64,000 nucleotides of DNA from Modicisalibacter muralis (lineage in GTDB: Bacteria > Pseudomonadota > Gammaproteobacteria > Pseudomonadales > Halomonadaceae): NCBI RefSeq assembly GCF_900102945.1, contig NZ_FNGI01000001.1, forward strand, positions 806,001 through 870,000. The letters are read 5' to 3'. Each line of letters begins with the position of its first letter. Position 1 is the stretch's first letter. This document shows positions 18,311 to 27,560 of the stretch, in pieces. The notes beneath the pieces were generated by a model, which made no database searches, was not told where the DNA came from, and saw only the letters and a list, made by a program, of their open reading frames with translations. Both the position numbers and the translations under genes were made by a program.

Positions 18311-19807
18311 TTAGCTGCCGGAGGGAAAATTGAACTCGGCGTGCGAGGTTTCAAACGGCGACGGCCAGCGCTGGGAAATCGCCTTGCGTCGGGTATAAAA
18401 GCGCACGGCATCGGGACCATAGGCATGCAGGTCGCCGAACAGCGAACGCTTCCAGCCGCCGAAGCTGTGATAAGCCACCGGCACCGGTAACGGCACGTTG
18501 ATACCGACCATGCCGACTTCGATGTTATCGCCGAAGCGCCGCGCGGCTTCGCCGTCACGCGTGAACAGACAGGTACCATTGCCGAATTCATGCGCATTGA
18601 TCAGTTCGATGGCCGCGTCCAGGCTGTCGACACGCAGAATGCACAACACCGGTCCGAATATCTCTTCCTGATAGATGCGCATGTCGGGCGTGACACGATC
18701 GAACAGACAGCCACCGAGGAAGAACCCCTGTTCATGGCCGGCAACGCTGAGCTCACGCCCGTCGGCGATCAACTCGGCGCCGCTGCGCAGGCCGTCTTCG
18801 ATATAGCCCAGCACCTTGTCGCGATGCGCACCGGTGACCAGCGGCCCCATGTCCAGGCCCTTCTCGGTTCCCGGCCCGATCTTGAGCGCGGCGATCTTGG
18901 GTTTCATGGTCTCGATCAGGCGCTCGGCGGTGTCGTCGCCGACACACACCGCGACCGAGATCGCCATGCAGCGCTCGCCACAGCTACCGAATGCCGCGCC
19001 CATCAGCGTATTGGCGGCGTTCTCGATATCCGCATCGGGCAATACCACGGCGTGGTTCTTGGCGCCGCCCAGGGCCTGAACGCGTTTGCCATTGGCGCAG
19101 CCGCGCGAATAGATCGACTCGGCCACCGGGGTGGAACCAACGAACGACAGTGCCTTGACCTCGGGCGCGTCGATCAGGGCTTCCACCGACTCGCGACCGC
19201 CGTGCACGACATTCATGATGCCCTTGGGCAGCCCGGCCTGATCGAGCAACTCGGCGATCGCCAGGGACGAGGTGGGATCCTTCTCCGAAGGCTTGAGAAT
19301 GAACGCATTGCCACAGGCGATGGCCAATGGATACATCCACAGCGGCACCATTGCCGGGAAGTTGAACGGCGTAATACCAGCGACCACGCCCAGCGGCTGG
19401 AAGTTGGACCAGGCGTCGATGCTAGGGCCGGCATTGTGCGAATACTCGCCCTTGAGCAGCTCGGGCACACCGCAGGCGTATTCGATGTTCTCGATGCCGC
19501 GCTTGAGCTCGCCCATGGCGTCTTCGGAGGTCTTGCCATGCTCCTCGCTGATCAGTTGGACCAGACGCTCGGCGTTGTCTTCGAGTAACTGCTTGAAGCG
19601 AAACATGACCTGGGCGCGCTTGGCAGGCGGCGTATCGCGCCAGGCCGGAAATGCCGCCTGGGCGGCGTCGATGGCCTGTTGGATGGTGGCGGCATCGGCG
19701 TCGGCGACCTGGCGAATCACCTGTCCCGTTGCCGGGTTGGTGATATCCAGGGTCGCGCCGGTCGCGCTAACGTGCTCACCACCAATAAAATGCGGGACCT
19801 GCTGCAT
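18311..19807 (-). CDS. mmsA: CoA-acylating (methyl)malonate-semialdehyde dehydrogenase
   Basis: Aldehyde dehydrogenase family member of 498 residues that oxidises malonate or methylmalonate semialdehyde to acetyl- or propionyl-CoA. Family marks are the opening VPHFIGGEHV, the NAD region GITPFNFPAMVPLWMYPLA, the glutamate-less GGAKNHAVVLPDAD loop typical of the CoA-dependent type, and the catalytic cysteine in GSCGERCMAISVAV. It lies 34 bp downstream of the transaminase gene, so malonate semialdehyde from beta-alanine is the likely main substrate (BauC role). The ATG at 19807 has AAGGAAGGA upstream; a TTG at 19828 is in frame but poorer. Confidence 0.93.
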   Translation of the reverse strand: MQQVPHFIGGEHVSATGATLDITNPATGQVIRQVADADAATIQQAIDAAQAAFPAWRDTPPAKRAQVMFRFKQLLEDNAERLVQLISEEHGKTSEDAMGELKRGIENIEYACGVPELLKGEYSHNAGPSIDAWSNFQPLGVVAGITPFNFPAMVPLWMYPLAIACGNAFILKPSEKDPTSSLAIAELLDQAGLPKGIMNVVHGGRESVEALIDAPEVKALSFVGSTPVAESIYSRGCANGKRVQALGGAKNHAVVLPDADIENAANTLMGAAFGSCGERCMAISVAVCVGDDTAERLIETMKPKIAALKIGPGTEKGLDMGPLVTGAHRDKVLGYIEDGLRSGAELIADGRELSVAGHEQGFFLGGCLFDRVTPDMRIYQEEIFGPVLCILRVDSLDAAIELINAHEFGNGTCLFTRDGEAARRFGDNIEVGMVGINVPLPVPVAYHSFGGWKRSLFGDLHAYGPDAVRFYTRRKAISQRWPSPFETSHAEFNFPSGS

Positions 19808-19841
19808 AGTTCCTTCCTTTCGGTTCAATGTTTTGATGCGT

Positions 19842-21209
19842 TCAATTCAGATGATCGAGCGTCGTCGCAACGGCGTCGAAGAGGCGTTCGAGTTCATCCT
19901 CGGTGGTCGAGAATGGCGGGCCGAATTGCAGGGTGTCGCCACCATAACGTACGTAGAAGCCGGCATCCCACAACGCCAGCGCGGCATCGCGTGGGCGAAT
20001 CGTCGGATCGCCATCGCGGGGTGCCAGTTGAATCGCGCCGGCGAGGCCGTAGTTACGAATATCCACTAGATGCGAGCGCCCCTTCAGCGCATGCAACCGC
20101 GCTTCGAATGCCGGCGCGATATCGCGCACCTGCGCGGGGAAATCCTCGCGCTCGAACAACTCCAGCGCCGCTAGCCCAGCGGCGCAGGCGACGGGATGCG
20201 CGCTGTAGGTATAGCCATGCATGAACTCGACGGCGTGTCGAGGCCCGCCAGCATGCATGAAGGTATCGAAAATTTCGTTGGAGGCAATCACCGCGCCCAG
20301 CGGTACGGCGCCGTTGGTGACCTGCTTGGCCACGTTCATGATATCGGGGACCACGCCGAAGGCATCGGCGCCGGTATTCGCACCGCTGCGGCCGAAAGCG
20401 GTAATCACTTCATCGAATATCAGCAGAATGTCGTGCTGATCGCAGATCGTCCTCAAACGCTCGAGATACCCTTTGGGGGGTACGACAACACCTGCCGAAC
20501 CGGACATCGGCTCGACGATCACCGCGGCGATGTTGGAGGCATCGTTCAAGGCAATATGATCGAGCAACGCATCGGCAATCTCGGCGCCGCTTTCGGCCTG
20601 GCCGCGCGTGAAGGCCTGATTGGCCTGCAGGGTATGCGGCAGATGGCCGACGTCGAGCAATTGCCCATAATGCTTGCGGTTACCGACGATGCCGCCGACG
20701 CTGGTGCCACCGATATTGACGCCGTGATAGCCCTTGGCACGGCCGATAATGCGGGTCTTCTCCGGCTTGCCCTTGAGCCGCCAGTAGGCGCGCGCCATTT
20801 TCAATGATGTGTCGGCGCTCTCCGAGCCGGAGTTGGTGAAGAACACATGATCGAGTGTTGCCGGCGTCAGCGCCGCGATGCGTTCGGCAAGCTCGAACGC
20901 CAGCGGATGGCCGACCTGGAAACCCGGCGCGTAATCCAGGCTACCAAGCTGGCGGGCCACCGCCTGCTGAATCTCCTCGCGGTTGTGCCCCGCGCCGCAG
21001 CACCATAAACCGGACAGCGAATCGAACAGCCGACGGCCTTGGCGATCGATCAGATAACGGCCTTCGGCGCCCGCCACCATGCGCGGGTTATCGCGAAAGT
21101 CGCGATTGGCGGTAAACGGCATCCAGTAGGCATCGCTCAGCCCGGCATCCTGCCTGGTAGCGGCCTGGGACGCGCCCGACGTTGCGGAGTGAATGTCCAG
21201 ACTCGGCAT
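19842..21209 (-). CDS. bauA: Beta-alanine (omega-amino acid)-pyruvate transaminase
   Basis: Class III PLP aminotransferase, 455 residues. It shows the omega-amino-acid:pyruvate type opening YWMPFTANRDF, GAGHNREEI, the phosphate-binding NSGSESADTSLKMARAYW, the cofactor aspartate in LIFDEVITAFGRSG, and the Schiff-base lysine in NVAKQVTNGAVPLGAV. Together with mmsA it converts beta-alanine to malonate semialdehyde and on to acetyl-CoA. AGGAGG lies just before the ATG at 21209. Other amines could be accepted; the partner gene favours beta-alanine. Confidence 0.9.
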   Translation of the reverse strand: MPSLDIHSATSGASQAATRQDAGLSDAYWMPFTANRDFRDNPRMVAGAEGRYLIDRQGRRLFDSLSGLWCCGAGHNREEIQQAVARQLGSLDYAPGFQVGHPLAFELAERIAALTPATLDHVFFTNSGSESADTSLKMARAYWRLKGKPEKTRIIGRAKGYHGVNIGGTSVGGIVGNRKHYGQLLDVGHLPHTLQANQAFTRGQAESGAEIADALLDHIALNDASNIAAVIVEPMSGSAGVVVPPKGYLERLRTICDQHDILLIFDEVITAFGRSGANTGADAFGVVPDIMNVAKQVTNGAVPLGAVIASNEIFDTFMHAGGPRHAVEFMHGYTYSAHPVACAAGLAALELFEREDFPAQVRDIAPAFEARLHALKGRSHLVDIRNYGLAGAIQLAPRDGDPTIRPRDAALALWDAGFYVRYGGDTLQFGPPFSTTEDELERLFDAVATTLDHLN

Positions 21210-21307
21210 GATGGCCTCCTGTTGTTGGCATTGACAGCGATCGGCAATCGTCGTTGAAATCGATTGGCATGCAGCGAATATTGATAAAGCATGGCAGTTC
21301 GAGTGAC

Positions 21308-21331
21308 GTTAAGAAATTTAAAATTTTTAAC
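21308..21331. promoter_or_regulatory. AT-rich inverted repeat upstream of bauA
   Basis: GTTAAGAAATTT and AAATTTTTAAC form a near-perfect inverted repeat with one bulged base, about 100 bp upstream of the bauA start in an otherwise GC-rich chromosome. It is a plausible operator for a regulator of beta-alanine use; no regulator gene is adjacent. Confidence 0.45.
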
Positions 21332-21428
21332 ATTAACATTGGCATTTATTAACGTAATATCTGGATGGTATTCAACGCCTGCGCCATGGCCCCGAATGCT
21401 TTACTATCAATAGTTTGACACAAACCTC

Positions 21429-23183
21429 ATGGCTCTAGCCCGGATGCTCGAACGTTACCTGCCCATTCTCGTCTGGCTGCCCCATTACCGGCGCGAGCTG
21501 TTCAGCCACGACCTATTGGCTGGCTTGATCGTCACCGTGATGGTCATTCCACAATCGCTGGCCTACGCACTACTCGCCGGATTACCCGCCGTGGTGGGCC
21601 TGTACGCCAGCATATTGCCGCTGTTCGCCTACACGATATTCGGCTCCAGCCGCACCCTGGCGGTCGGCCCGGTAGCGATTATCGCCCTGATGACCGCCGC
21701 CGCGCTGGCCGGTGTCGCCGCGCCCGGTTCGAGCGCCTATATCGAGGCGGCACTGGTGTTGACGCTGCTATCCGGCTTGATGCTCACCATCATGGGCTTG
21801 TTGCGCCTGGGCTTCTTCGCCAACTTTCTCAGCCACCCGGTGATCTCGGGATTTCTCTCGGCATCCGGCCTGTTGATCGCCGCCAGCCAGGCGGCGCATC
21901 TACTGGGCATTACGGCTTCCGGTTATACCCTGGTGGCGCTGCTGTCGGACCTGATAGCCCACTTGGGCGACCTGCACTGGCCGACGCTGGCCGTCGGCGC
22001 CGCCACGCTGGCTTTCCTCGTGGTCATGCGCCGTCACGCCAAGACCGCGCTGATTCGCCTCGGCTTTCCAGAACGCCTCGCCGACTTGCTCGGCAAGACC
22101 GGGCCGGTGTTCGCGGTGGCGATCACCACACTGATCTGCTGGCGCTTCGATCTGGCAACCAGCGGCGTCGCCGTGGTCGGCGACGTGGCCGGAGGCCTGC
22201 CGCCGCTGACCCTGCCCGGTTTCGAGCCGGCGTTATGGAAGGAGCTGCTGATACCGGCGTTGTTGATCAGCGTGGTGGGCTTCGTCGAGTCGGTATCGAT
22301 GGGTCAGATGCTGGCGGCCAAGCGCCGCGAACGCATCTCGCCCGATCAGGAACTGATTGGCCTGGGCACCTCGAATCTGGCGGCGGCGTTTTCCGGCGGC
22401 ATGCCGGTCACTGGTGGGCTGTCGCGCACGGTCATCAACTTCGACGCCGGCGCGCGCACTCCCGCCGCCGGGATCGTCGCCGCGCTGGGCATCGCCGTGG
22501 CCACGCTGTTTTTCACTCCGCTGCTGCATTACCTGCCGGTCGCCACGTTGGCCGCCGTCATCACGGTATCGATACTCACACTGGTCGACGTTCAGGCCAT
22601 GCGTCGCACCTGGCGCTATTCGCGCAGCGATTTCGCCGCCATGCTGGCGACGCTGGGGTTGACGCTGATCGAGGGCGTCGAGGCCGGCATTCTCGCCGGG
22701 GTGGGGCTGTCCATCGGGCTGTTTCTGTATCGCACCAGCCGCCCGCATAGCGCACTGGTCGGTCGCGTGCCGGGTACCGAGCATTTCCGCAACATGGCGC
22801 GCCACCACGTCGAAAGCAGCCAGCGGGTGGCGCTGCTGCGCATCGATGAAAGCCTCTACTTCGCCAACGCGCGTTATCTGGAAGATACCGTCTACGGTCT
22901 GATCGCGGAGCACCCCGGGCTCGACCACGTGGTGTTGATCTGCTCGGCGGTCAATCTGATCGACGCCTCGGCCCTGGAGAGCCTGGAAGCGATCAACGCA
23001 CGCCTCGCGGATGCCGAGGTGACCCTGCACCTGGCCGAGGTCAAGGGGCCGGTGATGGACCGCCTCAAGCACACGGATTTCATCGAAGCATTGACTGGCC
23101 GGGTTTTCTTCAGCACTTACTCCGCCTGGCGCGAGTTAAATCCCACGAGCGCTGGCACCAGCCAGGCGGTCAGCGAGCGATGA
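21429..23183 (+). CDS. SulP-family anion transporter with STAS domain
   Basis: A 584-residue inner-membrane transporter of the SulP (SLC26) family. The opening YRRELFSHDLLAGLIVTVMVIPQSLAYALLAGLP is the family signature (about 20-53), here spanning the first membrane segments. About 10-12 segments follow to about residue 430. The C-terminal STAS domain (about 445-560, with VALLRIDESLYFANARYLED and NLIDASALESLEAI) is complete. Substrate could be sulfate, bicarbonate or a dicarboxylate; nothing adjacent decides it. No clear ribosome site precedes the ATG at 21429. It is convergent with the sugar ABC ATPase gene, leaving 1 bp. Confidence 0.9.
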   Translation: MALARMLERYLPILVWLPHYRRELFSHDLLAGLIVTVMVIPQSLAYALLAGLPAVVGLYASILPLFAYTIFGSSRTLAVGPVAIIALMTAAALAGVAAPGSSAYIEAALVLTLLSGLMLTIMGLLRLGFFANFLSHPVISGFLSASGLLIAASQAAHLLGITASGYTLVALLSDLIAHLGDLHWPTLAVGAATLAFLVVMRRHAKTALIRLGFPERLADLLGKTGPVFAVAITTLICWRFDLATSGVAVVGDVAGGLPPLTLPGFEPALWKELLIPALLISVVGFVESVSMGQMLAAKRRERISPDQELIGLGTSNLAAAFSGGMPVTGGLSRTVINFDAGARTPAAGIVAALGIAVATLFFTPLLHYLPVATLAAVITVSILTLVDVQAMRRTWRYSRSDFAAMLATLGLTLIEGVEAGILAGVGLSIGLFLYRTSRPHSALVGRVPGTEHFRNMARHHVESSQRVALLRIDESLYFANARYLEDTVYGLIAEHPGLDHVVLICSAVNLIDASALESLEAINARLADAEVTLHLAEVKGPVMDRLKHTDFIEALTGRVFFSTYSAWRELNPTSAGTSQAVSER

Positions 23184-23184
23184 T

Positions 23185-24306
23185 TCATGCCAGACGCTGC
23201 TGACTATCCGGAGCAAAGAGTATCGCGCGGCTCGTGTCGAGGCGCAGGGCGATACGATCGCCGGCACCGAGGCGCGCCTTGGGGCCGATGCGCACGGTGA
23301 CCTCGCCGTTGCCCAGCGCCACGCGCAACAGCGTATCCGCGCCGGTCGGCTCGGCGACACTGACCCGCGCCGAGAACAACGTGCCCTCGGCGCGTTCGCC
23401 CAGGCGTTCGTCCTCTTCGCTGAAGTGTTCGGGACGCACCCCGAGGATCACTTCACGGCCCTGATGTTCGGCCAGCGCGGGCGTGATGCGCTGCGTCGAC
23501 CACGCCAACACCAGCGGCTCCTCGCCGGGCGTTGCAATGGATAACCGATAGCCATTGGGGCCGGCATCGAGCATGGCAGGCACGAAGTTCATCGACGGCG
23601 ACCCCATGAACCCGGCGACGAACATATCGACCGGATCGTTGTAGACTTCCTCCGGCGTGCCCAGTTGCAGGATACGACCGTCACGCATCACCGCGATGCG
23701 ATCGGCCAGGGTCATCGCCTCGATCTGATCATGGGTCACGTAAACGATCGTCGTGCCCAGGCGCTGGTGCAGCTTCTTGATCTCGGTGCGCATCTCCACG
23801 CGCAGCTTGGCATCGAGGTTGGAGAGCGGCTCGTCGAACAGGTAGACCTTGGGCTCGCGGGCCAGCGCGCGCCCCATTGCCACGCGCTGGCGCTGGCCAC
23901 CCGAGAGCTGCGCCGGCTTGCGCTCGAGCAGTGGCGATATCTGCAACAGGTCGGCGACCCGCTCGACGGCCTGCTCGCGTTCGCGCTTGGGTACCTTGCG
24001 CATCTCCAGGCCGAAGGCGATGTTCTGGCGCACCGTCATGCTGGGGTATAGCGCGTAGGACTGAAAGACCATGGCGATATCGCGCTCGGCGGGCGTCGAC
24101 CAGGTAACGTCTTCTCCGGCGATCAGTATCTGGCCGCCGGTGACCGGCTCCAGCCCGGCAATGGCGTTCATCAACGTGGACTTGCCACACCCCGAGGGGC
24201 CGACCAGGATCAGGAACTCTCCCGAATCGATGGCCAGGCTGACCTCCTCGAGCACGCGCGTGGTGCCGAAATCCTTGCGGACCAGGCGAATTTCCAGAGC
24301 AGACAT
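23185..24306 (-). CDS. Sugar ABC transporter ATP-binding protein (MalK/UgpC type)
   Basis: Cytoplasmic ATPase of the CUT1 family, 373 residues. Walker A GPSGCGKST, signature [17 protein letters not shown], Walker B VYLFDEPLSNLD and the H-loop YVTHDQIEAM are intact, and a C-terminal TOBE regulatory domain follows (about 240-373, with GVRPEHFSEED). It is the last gene of the gts-like transporter operon and corresponds to GtsD. AAGGA lies before the ATG at 24306. Such ATPases can serve several sugar transporters. Confidence 0.92.
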   Translation of the reverse strand: MSALEIRLVRKDFGTTRVLEEVSLAIDSGEFLILVGPSGCGKSTLMNAIAGLEPVTGGQILIAGEDVTWSTPAERDIAMVFQSYALYPSMTVRQNIAFGLEMRKVPKREREQAVERVADLLQISPLLERKPAQLSGGQRQRVAMGRALAREPKVYLFDEPLSNLDAKLRVEMRTEIKKLHQRLGTTIVYVTHDQIEAMTLADRIAVMRDGRILQLGTPEEVYNDPVDMFVAGFMGSPSMNFVPAMLDAGPNGYRLSIATPGEEPLVLAWSTQRITPALAEHQGREVILGVRPEHFSEEDERLGERAEGTLFSARVSVAEPTGADTLLRVALGNGEVTVRIGPKARLGAGDRIALRLDTSRAILFAPDSQQRLA

Positions 24307-24336
24307 GCTGTTTGTCCTTTAGTTGTTAGTGCCGAC

Positions 24337-25215
24337 CTACCCTTTCACCGAACCGGCCGTCAGCCCGCGCACGAAATACTTGCCGGCCAGCACATAGACG
24401 ATCAGCGTGGGTAGCGCCGCGATCATCGCCGCCGCCATGTTGACGTTGTACTTCTTGACCCCGGTGGAGGTATTGACCAGGTTGTTGAGCGCCACGGTCA
24501 CCGGCTGGGTCTCGTAGGCGGAGAACGCCACCCCGAACAGGAAGTCGTTCCAGATCTGCGTGAACTGCCAGATCACCGAAACGACGATGATCGGCGCCGA
24601 CACCGGCAGCAGGATGCGCCAGAAGATCCGCAGGAAGCCGGCGCCGTCGAGCTTGGCCGCCGACACCAGCTCGCGCGGGACCGCTACGTAGAAATTGCGG
24701 AAGAACAGCGTGGTGAAGGCGATGCCGAACACTACATGCACCAGCACCAGCCCCGCCGTGGAGCTCGACAGCCCCAGCCAGCCCAGGGTGCGCGCCATCG
24801 GCAGCAGCACCACCTGAAAAGGAACGAAGCAGCCGAACAGCATCAGCGCGAAGAACACCTCGGAGCCCTTGAAGCGCCACTGGGTCAGGACGTAGCCGTT
24901 GAGCGCGCCAATCCCAGTGGAGATCGCCACCGCCGGGATGACGATGCTGAACGAGTTCCAGAAGTAACCACCGATGCCCTCGCAGCGCATGCCGGTGCAA
25001 GCCTCGCCCCACGCCGTGATCCAGGGAGCCAGGGTCGGCGCCTGTGGCAGCGCCAGCAGCGTGCCGGGGCGAATCTCCTCGAGTGGCTTGATCGAGGTCA
25101 ACAGCATGATCACCAGTGGCATCAGATAGACCAGCGCCATGCCGACGAGAACCGCGTAGACGACGAAGCGCGATAATCGCGCGCCCGGCGTACGGCGTCG
25201 AATCACGTTATCCAT
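24337..25215 (-). CDS. gtsC: Sugar ABC transporter permease, GtsC-like (MalG family)
   Basis: A 292-residue CUT1 permease with six membrane segments. The MalG-type EAA loop is visible as ELVSAAKLDGAGFLRIFWRILLPVSAPI. It overlaps the upstream permease gene by 8 bp. Order and family match the glucose/mannose transporter gtsABCD of pseudomonads, so glucose or mannose is the favoured substrate by context. Confidence 0.88.
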   Translation of the reverse strand: MDNVIRRRTPGARLSRFVVYAVLVGMALVYLMPLVIMLLTSIKPLEEIRPGTLLALPQAPTLAPWITAWGEACTGMRCEGIGGYFWNSFSIVIPAVAISTGIGALNGYVLTQWRFKGSEVFFALMLFGCFVPFQVVLLPMARTLGWLGLSSSTAGLVLVHVVFGIAFTTLFFRNFYVAVPRELVSAAKLDGAGFLRIFWRILLPVSAPIIVVSVIWQFTQIWNDFLFGVAFSAYETQPVTVALNNLVNTSTGVKKYNVNMAAAMIAALPTLIVYVLAGKYFVRGLTAGSVKG

Positions 25216-26137
25216 GCTTGCGGCCCCGCAGTTCGCAGTACAGGTAGGGAATCAGGATCGCCAGCACCCCGCCCAGCATCAGCATGGCACTCGCCGAGCC
25301 GAGCCCGATCTGGGCGCGTGAAAAGGTGTGGGTATACATGAAGGTCGCCGGCAGGTCCGTCGCGTAGCCAGGGCCACCACCGGTCAGCGCCATCACCAGA
25401 TCGAAGCTCTTGATGGCGATATGCGCAAGAATCATCACCGCGCTGAACAGCACCGGACGCAGGCAAGGCATGACCACACGCCAATAGATGCGCGGCAGGC
25501 TCGCGCCATCGAGTTGAGCCGCCTTGAGAATGCTGTCATCGACCCCGCGCAGCCCGGCCAGAAATAGCGCCATGACGAATCCCGAGGCCTGCCACACCGC
25601 GGCGATCACCAGCGTGTAAATAGCCATGTTCGGGTCGACCAGCCAATCGAAGGAGAATGTCTCGAAGCCCCAGCCCTGCACCATCGCCTCGATACCCAGG
25701 CTGGGGTTGAGCAGCCATTTCCACACCACCCCGGTGACGATGAACGACAGCGCCATGGGGTACAGATAGATCGTGCGCAGCGCGCCCTCCTGGCGGATAC
25801 GCTGGTCGAGCAGAATCGCCAACACCACGCCCAGGAACAGACACAGAGCGACGAACAGCCCACCGAACACCACGAGGTTCGTCGAGGCGACCCACCAGCG
25901 CTCGTTCTCCATCAGGCGTGCATATTGCGCAAAACCGATGAAGTCATAACTCGGCAGCATTCTCGAGTTGGTCAGCGAGAGCACGAAGGTCCACAGCATG
26001 AAGCCGTAAACGAACACCAGCGACACGACCAGCGAAGGCGCCACCACGATGCGCGGCAACCAGTCCTGGAGTAACCCCGAGGGCGTGCGACGCAGCGCGC
26101 CATGGCGTGGCGCACCGGCAGTCGAAGTGGAAGACAT
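25208..26137 (-). CDS. gtsB: Sugar ABC transporter permease, GtsB-like (MalF family)
   Basis: First permease of the transporter, about 309 residues with six membrane segments and the EAA loop ILKAAQLDGASLPRIYWRVVMP. The ATG at 26137 is chosen over an in-frame upstream codon (26170) because it gives a short cytoplasmic N-terminus and has AAAGG upstream. It lies 56 bp downstream of the binding-protein gene and overlaps gtsC by 8 bp. Confidence 0.88.
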   Translation of the reverse strand: MSSTSTAGAPRHGALRRTPSGLLQDWLPRIVVAPSLVVSLVFVYGFMLWTFVLSLTNSRMLPSYDFIGFAQYARLMENERWWVASTNLVVFGGLFVALCLFLGVVLAILLDQRIRQEGALRTIYLYPMALSFIVTGVVWKWLLNPSLGIEAMVQGWGFETFSFDWLVDPNMAIYTLVIAAVWQASGFVMALFLAGLRGVDDSILKAAQLDGASLPRIYWRVVMPCLRPVLFSAVMILAHIAIKSFDLVMALTGGGPGYATDLPATFMYTHTFSRAQIGLGSASAMLMLGGVLAILIPYLYCELRGRKHG

Positions 26138-26193
26138 GACGAATACCTTTGAAATCACGGGAAGGCCCACGTCCCTGTGGGTTCGCGGCTCGC

Positions 26194-27444
26194 TTATAGC
26201 GCCGAGTTGGCGACGTTGGCCAGACGTTCGGCGGCCTGCTCGGCGGTCATGTCACTGGCGTTGAAGTAACTGGTGACGATATCGAAGATCGCGCCCTGCG
26301 CAGCGCTGGACAGCGCCATGCCGTGGGCCATGCTCGGCACCAGCGTGCCCTGATCGATGCTCGCCTTGAAGTCCTGCATGGCCTGCTGGGCGCATTGATC
26401 GAACTCGCCCATGTCGAGATCGGTGCGCACCGGGATCGAGCCCTTGATCTTATTGAAGGCGATCTGGAACTCGGGTTCGAGAATCAACCGGGCGAGATCG
26501 CGCTGTGCCTCGTGAGCGCCTTCGTCGTTGACGCGGAACATCGCGAAACTGTCGGTATTGAAGGTGAAGGAGTCGGCGGTACCGGGAGCCGGGGCGCACA
26601 AATAGCCTTCACCGGCGGTCAGTCCCGCAGCGCTGAATTCGCCTTTTACCCAATCGCCCATCAACTGCATGGCGGCATCGCCGCTGATGACCATCGAGGT
26701 CGCCATGTTCCAGTCACGACCCGGCATGCCTTCATCCATCAGCCCACGCAAGCGCTTGAAGAGCTTAAGCGATTCGATCATGGTGTCGCTTTGCAGCGCT
26801 TCGGGGTCGAGCTCGACCAGCGCCTGGCGATAGAAATCGCTGCCGCCGACGCTCAGCACCACCGTTTCGAAGATCGTTGCGTCCTGCCATGGCTGACCGC
26901 CATGCCCCAGCGGGATATAACCGGCCGCGCGGATCTTTTCAGCGGCACTGAACAACTCTTCCCAGGTGGTCGGCATCTCGACGCCGGCGTCGGCCAGCAC
27001 TTCCGGATTGGCCCACAGCCAATTGACCCGGTGTACATTGACCGGCACCGCCACGTAATGACCGTCGTAGCGCATGACGTCGGCCACCACCTCGGGCAAC
27101 AGCGTATCCCAGTTACCCTCCTCGGCGACCTTGTCGAGATTGCCCAATAGCCCCAACTCGGCCCATTGCTGAATCGCCGGGCCCTTGATCTGCGCGGCGG
27201 TCGGTGGATTGCCGGAAACCGCGCGCGATTTGAGCACGGTCATCGCACTGCTACCGGCCCCACCGGCCACGGCGAAATCCTTCCAGGTGTGGCCTTCCTC
27301 TTCCAGCAGGTCCTTCAGAATGCCCACCGCGCGCGCCTCGCCGCCGGAGGTCCACCAGTGCAATACCTCCACTTCGCCGGCACTCGCGGTGCCAATCGAA
27401 GCGACGGCCACCAGGCCCAGCAGCGCTTGCCTTAAAACTTTCAT
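26194..27444 (-). CDS. gtsA: Sugar ABC transporter substrate-binding protein, GtsA-like
   Basis: Periplasmic binding protein of family 1, about 416 residues with a signal peptide (MKVLRQALLGLVAVASIGTASA). The mature start GEVEVLHWWTSGGEARAV and the NVHRVNWLWANPEVLADAGVE region are typical of glucose/mannose-binding proteins of Pseudomonas and Halomonas. The ATG at 27444 has GGAGA about 7 bp upstream. A 116-bp gap with a short hairpin precedes it, so the transporter genes may have their own promoter in addition to read-through from the regulator genes. Confidence 0.9.
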   Translation of the reverse strand: MKVLRQALLGLVAVASIGTASAGEVEVLHWWTSGGEARAVGILKDLLEEEGHTWKDFAVAGGAGSSAMTVLKSRAVSGNPPTAAQIKGPAIQQWAELGLLGNLDKVAEEGNWDTLLPEVVADVMRYDGHYVAVPVNVHRVNWLWANPEVLADAGVEMPTTWEELFSAAEKIRAAGYIPLGHGGQPWQDATIFETVVLSVGGSDFYRQALVELDPEALQSDTMIESLKLFKRLRGLMDEGMPGRDWNMATSMVISGDAAMQLMGDWVKGEFSAAGLTAGEGYLCAPAPGTADSFTFNTDSFAMFRVNDEGAHEAQRDLARLILEPEFQIAFNKIKGSIPVRTDLDMGEFDQCAQQAMQDFKASIDQGTLVPSMAHGMALSSAAQGAIFDIVTSYFNASDMTAEQAAERLANVANSAL

Positions 27445-27470
27445 GTCGTGTCTCCGGCTTGTTCTTGTTG

Positions 27471-27493
27471 ATCCGCGAAAACACCACGCGGAT
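27471..27493. promoter_or_regulatory. Inverted repeat in the gtsA leader
   Basis: ATCCGCG (27471-27477) and CGCGGAT (27487-27493) flank a 9-base A-rich loop, 27 bp upstream of gtsA. It may be a regulator site or a small hairpin that reduces read-through from the epimerase gene. Confidence 0.4.
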
Positions 27494-27560
27494 GGCAACA
27501 CGCTAGCGCATTCGACCCGGCGATAGTGATTACATAGTGCTGAATAGTGTTGGGGTTTTA

